Assembly (NCBI GenBank): GCA_021780075.1
Contig: JAJXZL010000010.1
Location: forward strand, 58,325 to 122,324
Source of the DNA: Acidobacteriota bacterium
GTDB lineage: Bacteria > Acidobacteriota > Terriglobia > Terriglobales > Acidobacteriaceae
Length of the DNA: 64,000 bases
Direction: 5' to 3'
Positions 39,915 through 49,040 of the stretch are shown piece after piece. A program made the translations under genes and the position numbers. How positions within the stretch are numbered: the stretch's first letter is position 1; each line of letters starts with the position of its first letter. The notes under the pieces were generated by a model. It saw nothing but the letters and a program-made list of their open reading frames with translations, ran no database searches and had not been told where the DNA came from.

Positions 39915-40056
39915 GGCTCTCCATTGTAGTAAGCTCCCTTTTACGATAGTTCCCCGAGCTTGACGCGACGCAACCCTTCTCTGCGTGAAAGGTGAAAATA
40001 GCTCTTGAATACGATCCCTTTGCCGCGGCGTATCATCAAATGGAAAAGGGGGAAAG

Positions 40057-40263
40057 ATGGCGGAATTCACGCTGCACATTGATGGGATGCACTGCGGATC
40101 CTGTATTCGTCGAGTTACGCAGGCCCTGACTGCAACTGAAGGGCTGAAAGTAGAGGAAGTGCGCCTGGGTGCGGCACGGCTCAGCGCCGCAGACAAGGCA
40201 CCCGTAGACCTTGCGATTGCAATTCTGACCAAGGCAGGATATACCGCACACTTGGAGCAATAA
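40057..40263 (+). CDS. Heavy-metal-binding chaperone, CopZ-like
   Basis: A 68-residue HMA-domain protein. The metal site is 'GMHCGSC' (C12 and C15), in the usual first loop of the ferredoxin-like fold, and the hydrophobic pattern and ending 'ILTKAGYTAHLEQ' fit the family. It lies eight bases before the copper ATPase gene, so it is probably the cytoplasmic Cu(I) donor to that pump. ATG 40057 follows a purine-rich GGGGGAAAG. The surrounding codon use is normal. Confidence 0.9.
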   Translation: MAEFTLHIDGMHCGSCIRRVTQALTATEGLKVEEVRLGAARLSAADKAPVDLAIAILTKAGYTAHLEQ

Positions 40264-40271
40264 TTCTTTCG

Positions 40272-42539
40272 ATGGCCATGCCCGCCTCAGAATCGCTCAC
40301 CCTGCCGGTACTCGGCATGAGCTGTGCTGCGTGCCAGCATCACGTGGAAGAGGCATTGCGCGCGACATCCGGTGTGGAATCGGCACGTGTTGACCTGATG
40401 GCCCACAACGCCAACGTGGTTTTTGACCCGTCCGTGGCGGCTCCGGAGGCGCTCGTTGAGGCGATCCGCGCAGCCGGCTACGATGCAGTACTCCCCCGCG
40501 CCGGCGAGTCCGGAGCACAATCTGAAACGGATTCGTCGACGACCAAGTCCGAGCAGAAGGCCTGGGCCACTATTGCAGCGGGAATTGTGGCCATGCTGCT
40601 AGCCATGCCCCTGAGTTCGGATATGGGCGCGCTCGACCGCATGTTCATGCAGTTTCTACCTTGGCTCTATGCTGTGCCGCCGGAGTTCCTTCGCTGGCTC
40701 CTGCTTGGTCTCACTGCTTTTATGATGATCTGGGCGGGCCGCGGCATTTACGCGAGCGCTGCGCGCGGGCTGCGCCACGGAACCACCAACATGAACACAT
40801 TGGTCAGCCTGGGCACTGGCGTGGCCTTTGCCTACTCCGCGTTTGCAACAATCTGGCCCACTAGCGGCCGTTTGGTTTATTTTGATGCGGTTCTGCTGAT
40901 TCTTGGCTTTCTACTGCTTGGCAAGACCCTAGAAACGCGAGCCAAGCGCCAAGCCCTTGCCGCGCTTGACTCGCTCAGTCGCCTGCGGCCGGTTACCGCC
41001 CGTCGCATTCGCGCTGGAGTGGAGGCCGTGGTGCCTCTGGCGGAAGTCCAGCTGGGTGACAGCGTGCTGGTGCTGCCTGGAGAGCGCTTCCCTGTCGATG
41101 CGGAAATTCGGGAAGGACGCACGACTGTGGATGAGTCAATGCTCACCGGGGAGTCCACACCCCTGTCGCGCGAACCGGGCGGCCGCGTACTGGCCGGATC
41201 TCTCAACTACGACGGCGCCGTGGTCTGCCAGGCGAAATCACTGGGAGAAACCACTGTTTTGGCGCAAATCACGCGCATGGTAGAGCAGGCTCAGTCTTCT
41301 CGCGCTCCCATGGAGCGCCTTGCTGATCGCGCCAGTTCAATTTTCGTCCCGGTGGTTCTGAGCCTGGCGGCTCTCACGTTTGTGGTGTGGCTTGTTGCCG
41401 CACATTCACTTCAGTTGGCGCTGGCGAACACCGTTGCAGTGCTGGTAATTGCCTGCCCCTGCGCCATGGGGCTGGCCGTGCCTGCAGCGCTCACAGTGGC
41501 TGTGGGGCGTGGTGCCCAGCTTGGCGTGCTCTTCAAGGGCGGCGAGGCCCTGGAACGGCTTGCCCATCTGGACGCCATCGTTCTCGACAAGACAGGGACC
41601 CTTACCGTGGGCCATCCCGTGCTGGCCGCGATTCGCCCTCTGGGCGGCTACCAAGAAACCGAGCTGCTGCGTATGGCAGCAGCTGCTGAAGAGCGGTCAA
41701 ACCACCCGCTTGCTCACGCCATTGTGGATTTTGCGCGAGGACGCGGCCTTACATGGCAACCCGCCAAGAACGCTCAGGTATTGCCCGGTCGCGGTGTTAC
41801 CGCCGAGGTCGAAGATCGCGACTGCATGATCGGGAATGAAGCTTTGTTCCGCGAGGTCTTCACCTCGCTGCCGGACGGCGTCACGCCACCGAAACCCGGA
41901 TTTACCCGTCTGTGGATGGCCCTGAATGGGCGAATGGCTGGCGCATTTGACGCGCGCGATACACTGCGTCCTGACGCGGCCAGTGCCATTGCTTCGCTGC
42001 GCCAGGCGGGGCTTCGCATTCTGATGCTGACTGGCGACACCGCAGCCGCTGCCGCGCCCATTGCGGACCAGGCCGGCATTGCCGAGGTGGAAGCGGGACT
42101 CGATCCCGCGGCAAAACTGGCTCGCATCCGTTCGCTGCAGCAGGAGGGCCTGCGCGTCGCGATGGTGGGAGACGGCATCAACGACGCCGCTGCACTAGCA
42201 CAGGCCGACGCAGGAATCGCCATGGGCTCGGGTGCCGACCTGGCCCAGGAAGCAGGCGACGTGCTGCTGCTGCGCGCGAAGCCCTCCTCCATTCCCGCCG
42301 CTCTCGACCTGGCCCGATCTACCCTGCGCGTGATGCGTGAGAACCTGCTCTGGGCAGTGGGGTACAACATCCTTGGGATTCCGCTGGCTGCCGGCATGCT
42401 CTATCCGGCCTTCCACATCCTTCTGAGTCCCTGGGTGGCGGCTGCCGCCATGGCGCTTAGCTCGGTCAGCGTGCTGTCAAACAGTCTACGGCTGCGACGG
42501 TGGCAACCGGCCACTCTCGCGCTCGGACAGACGCGGTAA
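40272..42539 (+). CDS. copA: Cu(I)-exporting P1B-type ATPase
   Basis: A 755-residue inner-membrane pump. One N-terminal HMA domain carries 'GMSCAAC' (C18, C21). The membrane metal site is CPC (395-397). The phosphorylated aspartate is D439 in DKTGT, the P1B-specific 'SNHP' has H478, and 'GDGIND' starts at 633. The late motifs 'YNILGIPLAAG' and 'MALSSVSVLSNSLRLRR' (N, Y, M and S residues of TM7-8) indicate Cu(I). It works with the chaperone gene just upstream. ATG 40272 or 40278 may be the start. Confidence 0.95.
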   Translation: MAMPASESLTLPVLGMSCAACQHHVEEALRATSGVESARVDLMAHNANVVFDPSVAAPEALVEAIRAAGYDAVLPRAGESGAQSETDSSTTKSEQKAWATIAAGIVAMLLAMPLSSDMGALDRMFMQFLPWLYAVPPEFLRWLLLGLTAFMMIWAGRGIYASAARGLRHGTTNMNTLVSLGTGVAFAYSAFATIWPTSGRLVYFDAVLLILGFLLLGKTLETRAKRQALAALDSLSRLRPVTARRIRAGVEAVVPLAEVQLGDSVLVLPGERFPVDAEIREGRTTVDESMLTGESTPLSREPGGRVLAGSLNYDGAVVCQAKSLGETTVLAQITRMVEQAQSSRAPMERLADRASSIFVPVVLSLAALTFVVWLVAAHSLQLALANTVAVLVIACPCAMGLAVPAALTVAVGRGAQLGVLFKGGEALERLAHLDAIVLDKTGTLTVGHPVLAAIRPLGGYQETELLRMAAAAEERSNHPLAHAIVDFARGRGLTWQPAKNAQVLPGRGVTAEVEDRDCMIGNEALFREVFTSLPDGVTPPKPGFTRLWMALNGRMAGAFDARDTLRPDAASAIASLRQAGLRILMLTGDTAAAAAPIADQAGIAEVEAGLDPAAKLARIRSLQQEGLRVAMVGDGINDAAALAQADAGIAMGSGADLAQEAGDVLLLRAKPSSIPAALDLARSTLRVMRENLLWAVGYNILGIPLAAGMLYPAFHILLSPWVAAAAMALSSVSVLSNSLRLRRWQPATLALGQTR

Positions 42540-42559
42540 ACTAACTCCAGAGCTTGTCT

Positions 42560-44899
42560 GTGCGCATCCTGACCCGATACATCCTCGGCGAGATTCTTTC
42601 CCACACGCTCATCGGTTGCGCGCTCTTCACCTTCATTCTTTTCATGCCACAACTTCCACGAATTCTGGAGGTCGTGGTCCGCAACAGCTCCACCTTCACC
42701 AACGTGATGGAGATCTTTCTCTTCACATTGCCCAACCTGTTCAGGGTCACCATTCCCATGGCCGTGCTGGTGGGTATCCTGCTTGGACTCAGCCGCCTGG
42801 CCGCCGATAGCGAAATCATCGCCATGCGCGCGTCCGGCCTCGGCATTGGCTACTTTGTGAGCGTTGCCTCCATTGTGGCAGTTGCCGGTACGCTCATCGG
42901 ACTGGTAAACGCCGTCTATGTCGCTCCGCGCGCCAATCAAGCCATTCTGGACATGCAACGGGCACTCGAAACCTCGCAGGCATCCTACGAGATCCAGCCG
43001 CGAGTCTTCTATGAGGACTTTCGCAACCGTGTTCTTTATGTTCAGGATGTTCGCGGAGGAACTGGGGCTGCAAACTGGCGCCAGGTGTTCATGGCCGATG
43101 TCAGTGACCCCACCACTCCGCTGATCACCACTGCTGCATCTGCCACCGTGGTCAATGATTCACCCCAGGAACTGCTCATGCGGCTGCGCGATGGCTCAGA
43201 ACATGAGACGGCCGCGGGGCAGGCACAGCAGTACAACATCTCCACGTTTACCAGCACTGATCTTCCACTCACCCTAAGCCAGCAGAGCAACGTGCATCTG
43301 GGACGAATGGACACTGCCATCTACGCGTTGCCCATGGCCACCCTGGAAGAGCGAACCCATGGTCCGGACGCCAAGCGGTTTCTGATCGAGTTGCACACCC
43401 GCTTTGCCTATCCCACTGCCTGCCTGGTGCTCATGCTGGTGGGGGTTCCTCTGGGGGTGGTCTCGCGGCGGGGCGGCAAGAGTTCCGGCATTGTTTTCAC
43501 CATTCTGCTGGTGCTGCTCTATTACGTTCTTTCATATACCGGCATAGCCCTGAGCAAACAGAACAAACTACCCCCCTTCCTGGGAGTCTGGATGGCCAAC
43601 CTTCTCTTTGCCGTGGTCGGCATCTTCCTGCTCTGGCAAATGGCCAGCGGAGGCCGCGTGCTCGGTGCAATTACTGGCCTTGCCGCGCGCATTCCAAACC
43701 TGAAGCCCCTGACGAAGGCCAACGGAAGCCATCTTTCCGGCTTGTTTGCAAAACTGCAGCCACGAACGGCGCGCAGTGCCTCGCACAGTGCCTTCCCGCG
43801 CATTCTCGACGGCTATGTCACCCGCGAGTTTCTCACCACCTTCTCTCTGGTACTAGCCAGCTTTGTGATGCTCATGTTGGTTTTCACCTTTTTTGAACTG
43901 GTGGGCGACATCCTGCGCAATCATATTCCGCTCACAACGGTCGGCGACTACCTGATTAACCTGACGCCCAGCATGATTTACCAGATTGCGCCGTTGGCTG
44001 TGCTCATCGCCGTGCTCGTTACCTTTGGCGTGCTCAACCGCAACAGCGAAATCATCGCAATGAAAGCCACCGGCATCAGCCTCTACCGGCTGGTCATTCC
44101 AATTGTCTCTATCTCTGCGATTCTGGCTGTTAGCCTATTTCTCTTCGATGAGTTTTATCTGCCCCAGGCCAACCGCAGGCAGGAGGCATTGCGAAGCACC
44201 ATCAAGGGCCGTCCGCCGCAGACCTTCCTGCATCCGGAACAAAAGTGGATCTTCGGCCAGCCGCACCATGGTGAACCTGCGCGCATCTTTTACTACCAGT
44301 TCTTCGACGCTGACAGTAACGAATTTGCCAATCTTTCAGTCTTCGAGTTTGATCCATCCACTTTCTCGCTCTCGCGGCGCATCTTTGCCGCTCGTGTGTT
44401 CTGGGATGGCGATACACATTCGTGGAGCTTTCAAAACGGATGGGAGCGCGATTTCGATGGCGCCACCGTGACCCAGTTCAAGGAGTTCAAGCAGACCACC
44501 TATGCCGAGATTCACGAAGAGCCGAGCTACTTCAAAAAGGAAAGCCTGCAATCGCAGGAAATGAACTTCGGCCAGCTTCGGAGATACATAGGCGACCTGC
44601 GCCAGAGTGGCTTTGACACGATGCGCCTGCGCGTTGCGCTCTGGCAAAAGCTGTCTTATCCGCTCATCGCCGTCGTGATGGCTGTTCTGGCAATTCCCTT
44701 TGCGCTCTCCATGGGCCGTCGTGGATCACTGACCGGAATTGCGGTTGCTATCGCTGTTGCGCTTACATACTACGTGGTCAATGGCCTATTCGGAGCCATG
44801 GGCAACGTAAATTACCTTCCTGCCGCCTTGGCGGCCTGGGCTCCGGCTGTGCTCTTCGCGCTTACAGGTGGTTACCTGCTGCTGCGAACACCGACTTAA
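42560..44899 (+). CDS. LptF-LptG fusion, lipopolysaccharide export permease
   Basis: A 779-residue protein that contains two YjgP/YjgQ permease units in one chain. Unit 1 is about residues 1-360: 'RYILGEILSHTLIGCALFTFILFM', a periplasmic jellyroll, then three spans. Unit 2 is about 410-779 and opens again with 'RILDGYVTREFLTTFSLVLASFVMLMLVF' and repeats the motif 'RNSEIIAMKATGISLYRL' seen as 'ADSEIIAMRASGLGIGYF' in unit 1. In most bacteria LptF and LptG are separate proteins that pair with LptB2. The linker (about 375-410) is basic and Ser-rich. GTG 42560 has AGAG seven bases upstream; TTG 42554 is possible. Confidence 0.9.
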   Translation: MRILTRYILGEILSHTLIGCALFTFILFMPQLPRILEVVVRNSSTFTNVMEIFLFTLPNLFRVTIPMAVLVGILLGLSRLAADSEIIAMRASGLGIGYFVSVASIVAVAGTLIGLVNAVYVAPRANQAILDMQRALETSQASYEIQPRVFYEDFRNRVLYVQDVRGGTGAANWRQVFMADVSDPTTPLITTAASATVVNDSPQELLMRLRDGSEHETAAGQAQQYNISTFTSTDLPLTLSQQSNVHLGRMDTAIYALPMATLEERTHGPDAKRFLIELHTRFAYPTACLVLMLVGVPLGVVSRRGGKSSGIVFTILLVLLYYVLSYTGIALSKQNKLPPFLGVWMANLLFAVVGIFLLWQMASGGRVLGAITGLAARIPNLKPLTKANGSHLSGLFAKLQPRTARSASHSAFPRILDGYVTREFLTTFSLVLASFVMLMLVFTFFELVGDILRNHIPLTTVGDYLINLTPSMIYQIAPLAVLIAVLVTFGVLNRNSEIIAMKATGISLYRLVIPIVSISAILAVSLFLFDEFYLPQANRRQEALRSTIKGRPPQTFLHPEQKWIFGQPHHGEPARIFYYQFFDADSNEFANLSVFEFDPSTFSLSRRIFAARVFWDGDTHSWSFQNGWERDFDGATVTQFKEFKQTTYAEIHEEPSYFKKESLQSQEMNFGQLRRYIGDLRQSGFDTMRLRVALWQKLSYPLIAVVMAVLAIPFALSMGRRGSLTGIAVAIAVALTYYVVNGLFGAMGNVNYLPAALAAWAPAVLFALTGGYLLLRTPT

Positions 44900-44971
44900 A
44901 GTGCGTTTCAGGCATTGTCTTGCGTCCGGCGTCCACCCCGTCTGGCGCCTGCGAACCCGTACAATAGAGCC

Positions 44972-46723
44972 ATGTTCCGCGACCTTAGGCCGCTCTTCAG
45001 TTACATGCGCCGCTACCGCTGGGGATACGTGTGGGGCTTGCTCTCCTGCGTTGCAACCAATGCCGTTTGGGTACTGTTTCCTCAGGTTTTGAAGAGAGCC
45101 ATCGACGGTCTGGAGCACAACATCACCCGCGGCCAGATTTTGCTTTTCGCCGGGTTACTTGTCGCCATCGCACTCATCAAGGGCGTTTTTCTATATGCCC
45201 AGCGTTGGATTCTTATCGGGATTTCCCGCGAGATCGAGTTCGACATGCGCAACGATCTCTTCCACCAGCTCGAACTGCAGGATTCGGGCTTCTACCAGCG
45301 TTATCGCACCGGCGACATCATGGCGCGGCTGACCAATGATTTGAATGCCGTGCGCATGCTGCTTGGCCCGGCCCTCATGTACAGCGCCAACACAATCTTC
45401 TTCACTGTTGGCGCACTCTTCTTTCTCCTGCGCATCAGCCCCTGGCTTACGCTCGTGGCATGGGCTCCCATGCCGCTCGCCAGCATTCTTGTCCAGTACT
45501 TCGGTCGTAAGATTCATGACCGCTTTGAGCGCATCCAGGAGAGCTTCTCTGAGATCTCTTCACAGGCGCAGGAGAACTACTCCGGTGCGCGCTTGGTTCG
45601 TGCCTTTGCCCGCGAAGATTCGCAGATGAAGCTTTTTGAACTGCTCAACCTCCAGTACATCTCGCGGGCCCAGCGCCTGGTGCAGCTGATGGGTATGCTG
45701 TGGCCCACACTTGAGTTCATCCTCGGCATTTCAATGATTATCACCCTGCTGGTCGGCGGCCATCTGGTGATCGCACACCGCATCACCCCCGGCGATTTTG
45801 TGGCCTTCAACACCTACATGATCCTACTCATCTGGCCCATCATTGCCGTCGGTTGGGTGGTAAACCTCTTCCAGCGTGGCACGGCCTCTGTCAAACGCAT
45901 TGACGAGCTGCTGCGCGCCAGGCCAACCATCGACGACAGCTCCGCCGATCCTGCTATTTGCGCCGATGCGGTTCTGAAAGGGGACATTGAATTCCGGCAT
46001 CTGAACTTCAGCTACGGAGATACTCCAGTATTACGCGACGTCTCCCTGCATATCCCCGCCGGCTCAAGCCTGGCAATTGTTGGCCCAACGGGTTCGGGGA
46101 AGTCTACGTTGGTAAATCTGATTTCTCGGCTCTATGAAGCGCCTGAAGGATCACTGCTGATTGATGGCCGGCCAGTTCGCGCGTACCCGCTGGCTGTGCT
46201 GCGCCGCAACATCGGCATGGTTCCCCAGGAAACATTTCTATTCAGCGAGACAATCGGCGAAAACCTTGCCTTTGGGGTTTCCCACGCCAGCGTGGAAGAA
46301 CTGATGGATGCAGCCGAAGCTGCGCATATCCGGCGTGAGTTCGAGGAGTTTCCGCAGGGCTTTGAAACCATCGTGGGCGAGCGCGGCGTGACGCTTTCAG
46401 GTGGACAAAAGCAGCGGTCGGCCATTGCCCGGGCACTGCTGCGACGGCCGGCCATTCTCATCCTTGACGACGCACTGGCTAGCGTGGACACGTATACGGA
46501 AGAACAGATCCTGGGCGGCCTGCGGAACTATACCGCCACAGCCACGACGATTCTCATATCCCATCGTGTTTCGACCGTGCGCAATGCGGAGCAGATCGCC
46601 GTATTGGATCACGGCCGGATTGTTGAAGTGGGTCGGCATGAGGAACTGCTTGCGCTCGACGGCTACTATGCGGGGCTCTACCGGAAACAGCAACTCGAAG
46701 AAGAGCTGACTGTAACAGGATAG
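44972..46723 (+). CDS. ABC exporter half-transporter, MdlA/YheI-like
   Basis: A 583-residue protein with six spans (about 15-310) and a nucleotide-binding domain. Walker A is 'GPTGSGKST', the signature 'LSGGQKQR', and Walker B 'ILILDDALASVD'. The residue after the Walker B Asp, normally the catalytic Glu, is Asp here. That change is usual in one partner of heterodimeric exporters such as the MdlA or YheI type, yet no partner gene is adjacent. Substrate unknown. ATG 44972 follows TACAAT by six bases with no SD, so the message is probably leaderless; the longer frame is not real. Confidence 0.88.
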   Translation: MFRDLRPLFSYMRRYRWGYVWGLLSCVATNAVWVLFPQVLKRAIDGLEHNITRGQILLFAGLLVAIALIKGVFLYAQRWILIGISREIEFDMRNDLFHQLELQDSGFYQRYRTGDIMARLTNDLNAVRMLLGPALMYSANTIFFTVGALFFLLRISPWLTLVAWAPMPLASILVQYFGRKIHDRFERIQESFSEISSQAQENYSGARLVRAFAREDSQMKLFELLNLQYISRAQRLVQLMGMLWPTLEFILGISMIITLLVGGHLVIAHRITPGDFVAFNTYMILLIWPIIAVGWVVNLFQRGTASVKRIDELLRARPTIDDSSADPAICADAVLKGDIEFRHLNFSYGDTPVLRDVSLHIPAGSSLAIVGPTGSGKSTLVNLISRLYEAPEGSLLIDGRPVRAYPLAVLRRNIGMVPQETFLFSETIGENLAFGVSHASVEELMDAAEAAHIRREFEEFPQGFETIVGERGVTLSGGQKQRSAIARALLRRPAILILDDALASVDTYTEEQILGGLRNYTATATTILISHRVSTVRNAEQIAVLDHGRIVEVGRHEELLALDGYYAGLYRKQQLEEELTVTG

Positions 46724-46728
46724 GGCTG

Positions 46729-47196
46729 TCAGGCCGTCCAGTTTGTGGCTACAACCGTATCCGCAGGCATATCAGATCTGTCGTTTCCTGCCCGCCAGAT
46801 CTCCGGCACAGTAGTTGTTCGCGGCATGACAGAATTGGCTTCCGGATCCCTCGCGACCTGCTTCCACGCGTCGCGCACATTGCGTACACAGTCAATCGCA
46901 TGCATGAATTTCTGCCGCGATCCCGACTGCGAGGCTTGCAGAATCTGCGCAAAGATCGAGGCATAAAACTCGCTTAGCACACGCGCTGGCCTGCCTCCCA
47001 CATCCATTCGCAAGCGCGCTTGCAAGTGGATAATAATATCCAGTGCACGCTTCACGCTTGCTCGCCGGCCTGCCGCGTCTCCTTGATCGGCGGCTGCAGC
47101 AGCGGAATGCAGAAACCGGATTACTCCGTCATAGAGCGCTACGACCAACTCTACGGCCGATGCGCCTTCCAGCGCGTGTTCCTGATAGCTCGACAT
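46729..47196 (-). CDS. fliS: Flagellin chaperone FliS
   Basis: A 155-residue export chaperone that keeps flagellin unpolymerised until secretion. The N-terminal half is a typical FliS helical bundle ('VELVVALYDGVIRFLHSAAAAADQGD', 'ALDIIIHLQARLRMDVGG', 'LSEFYASIFAQILQAS'). The last 30 residues are variable. It lies 13 bases after fliD. Its stop is five bases from the stop of the convergent ABC exporter gene. Confidence 0.9.
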   Translation of the reverse strand: MSSYQEHALEGASAVELVVALYDGVIRFLHSAAAAADQGDAAGRRASVKRALDIIIHLQARLRMDVGGRPARVLSEFYASIFAQILQASQSGSRQKFMHAIDCVRNVRDAWKQVARDPEANSVMPRTTTVPEIWRAGNDRSDMPADTVVATNWTA

Positions 47197-47209
47197 CGAA
47201 TGCGGCTCC

Positions 47210-48886
47210 TTAGCCCTTGTTGGAGTTATACCCTGTCATGGCGGAGTAGATTTCGTTCACGCTATTCAACTGCGACGGCAGTGCCTGCAGAATCTCATTG
47301 GCGCTGTTCAGTTCGGTTGTCAGAAGCTTCTGCTGGACTGAGATCAGGCTCTCCTCTCTAGATATATCGGCATTCAGATTGGACTCCACTGAAGCGTTAG
47401 CATTTTCGGCCAGCTTCAGAACGCCAGTCGATGAACTTGCTCCTGCATTCGTAAGCATGTTGGAAAAGGTCATGCCCCAGCTGTTGGCGTCCTGAAAGAA
47501 TCCTGCCACTCCACTGAAATCTGAATTCAGCAACGAGTCAAGTGCGGTCGTATCAAGCGTGAGCGAACCGTCGTTGTTTACGCTGATGCCCAGACTGGTC
47601 AGGCTGGAGATATCAGAAGAATTGGCGTTGTAATTCAAAGGTGCGTTCGATTGGGTGACGTCAGTAAGGGCGGATGTCACCGTGAGCGCGCCACCGGACC
47701 CCGCGGTGTTAGAAACCAGCGTAAGCCGCGTTCCGGTGCTATCAGTCACCAGGTTGGCCGTCACGCCGATATTGGCTGTGTTAATGGCCGAAGCCAACCC
47801 CGACATCGTATTGTCCGTCGAGTTAAGCGTAATGGTCTGCGCAGTGCCGCTGCCCACCTGAATCGAAATGGATCCGGAAAGAGCATCACTCGTGTTTGTA
47901 ACTGCATTCAGGTACCCGTTGGGATTCTGTGTATTCAGACCGCCCAGTAACTGCTGTTGAAGTAGTGAAAGTGTCGGAGAGCCAAAGAGCGGCTCCGCAT
48001 TGCCTGAGCTGTCGTTCCCTTCCTGAGCATTAATGGCACTGATCAGCGAATTGTAGTCCGTCACCATGCTGTTGATGGCGCTCTCGACCCCGGTGTTGTA
48101 GTTGCCAATTACCACCTGCACCTGGGAGCCCGATCCGCTGGGAGCAAGCAACTGAAACGTCACTCCAGGGATGAGATTTGTCACTGTATTTGAAGCACTC
48201 GTGAGGCTAACGCCATCCACTGTCAGCGAAGCATCTGTACCTGTGACAGCGGACGTATAACTCAGGGATGCATTCGAGTTGCTGGTATCAGTGATCGACG
48301 AGGTCACTGTCAGGTTGCCACCTTTTCCCGATGTGCCTGAAACAAGGCTCAATCGCGAGCCTGAGGAATCGGTTAGCACACTCGCGGATACTCCCACATT
48401 CGCAGCGTTAATGGCCGCAGCAAGTCCCGAAAGAGTATCGTTCGAGGAGCCAATCGTCACGGTCTGCGCGGTGCCGCTGCCGACCTGAATGCTGATCGAC
48501 CCGGAGAGCACATCGGAGGAGTTTGTCACAGGCGCGAGATATCCGCTGGACGTCTGAGCCAGATTATTCACCACTACTGTGTGCGTTCCCGCCACGGCTG
48601 TTGGCGTAGCTGAGGTCAGTTCCAGAACGTTGGTGTCGGAACTGGAGCCGGTTTTCTGCGCAAGCACTCCTTGAAAGTCCGTCAGCTGGTTCAGATCCTT
48701 GGAGAGGTTAGAGAATAGCGATCCAAGATTGGACAACACCGCATCCTGGCTCTGCAATGAAGTCAACTGATTTTTCCAAGGCGTCTCCACACTTTGCAGA
48801 TTGCTGACAATTGAAGCCACCGTCGAGCTCACATCAAATCCTGTGCCACTCATCGGCGAACCGAAACTCAAACCCACTGTGCCCAT
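47210..48886 (-). CDS. fliD: Flagellar filament cap protein FliD
   Basis: A 558-residue cap protein that helps fold flagellin at the filament tip. The N-terminus (residues 1-75) and C-terminus (470-558, 'SREESLISVQQKLLTTELN...LNSVNEIYSAMTGYNSNKG' features) form the paired helical D0/D1 parts. The middle has two copies of a 96-residue unit, about residues 115-212 and 324-421, each with the same 'SGSISIQVGSGTAQT'. By eye the copies are about two-thirds identical. The composition is Ser/Thr/Asn-rich. GGAGGGTGCG precedes ATG 48886. Confidence 0.92.
   Translation of the reverse strand: MGTVGLSFGSPMSGTGFDVSSTVASIVSNLQSVETPWKNQLTSLQSQDAVLSNLGSLFSNLSKDLNQLTDFQGVLAQKTGSSSDTNVLELTSATPTAVAGTHTVVVNNLAQTSSGYLAPVTNSSDVLSGSISIQVGSGTAQTVTIGSSNDTLSGLAAAINAANVGVSASVLTDSSGSRLSLVSGTSGKGGNLTVTSSITDTSNSNASLSYTSAVTGTDASLTVDGVSLTSASNTVTNLIPGVTFQLLAPSGSGSQVQVVIGNYNTGVESAINSMVTDYNSLISAINAQEGNDSSGNAEPLFGSPTLSLLQQQLLGGLNTQNPNGYLNAVTNTSDALSGSISIQVGSGTAQTITLNSTDNTMSGLASAINTANIGVTANLVTDSTGTRLTLVSNTAGSGGALTVTSALTDVTQSNAPLNYNANSSDISSLTSLGISVNNDGSLTLDTTALDSLLNSDFSGVAGFFQDANSWGMTFSNMLTNAGASSSTGVLKLAENANASVESNLNADISREESLISVQQKLLTTELNSANEILQALPSQLNSVNEIYSAMTGYNSNKG
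47624..48544 (-). repeat. fliD: Duplicated 96-residue unit within fliD (two copies)
   Basis: Copy 1 is encoded about 48544-48251, copy 2 about 47917-47624, with 333 bases between. Both begin GYL..VTN.SD.LSGSISIQVG and keep the same order of conserved residues through LTVTS and a final Tyr. This is a direct repeat at protein level. Confidence 0.8.
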
Positions 48887-48986
48887 CGCACCCTCCGCAA
48901 ATTATTCAAGCAACCGGCATGCCGCCAAGCTCTAAACCCGATTGGAATGACATTAACCTGCCGTCGCAATCGAGATGCGTTCCTGC

Positions 48987-49017
48987 AAAAAGGGCGCCCA
49001 TGCAGACGCCCCCTTTT
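48987..49017 (-). terminator. Terminator after the flagellin gene
   Basis: On the minus strand a G-rich arm (GGGGGCG) pairs with CGCCC, followed by TTTTT (48991-48987); an A4 tract precedes the stem. It lies about 30 bases after the flagellin stop and before fliD, which fits heavy expression of flagellin alone. Confidence 0.75.
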
Positions 49018-49040
49018 CCCGCAGGCATTCTTGTCTTCCG

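Noticed and set aside
47651..47950. Possible gene antisense to fliD
   Set aside because: The apparent frame arises from the low-complexity Ser/Thr/Gly codons of FliD.
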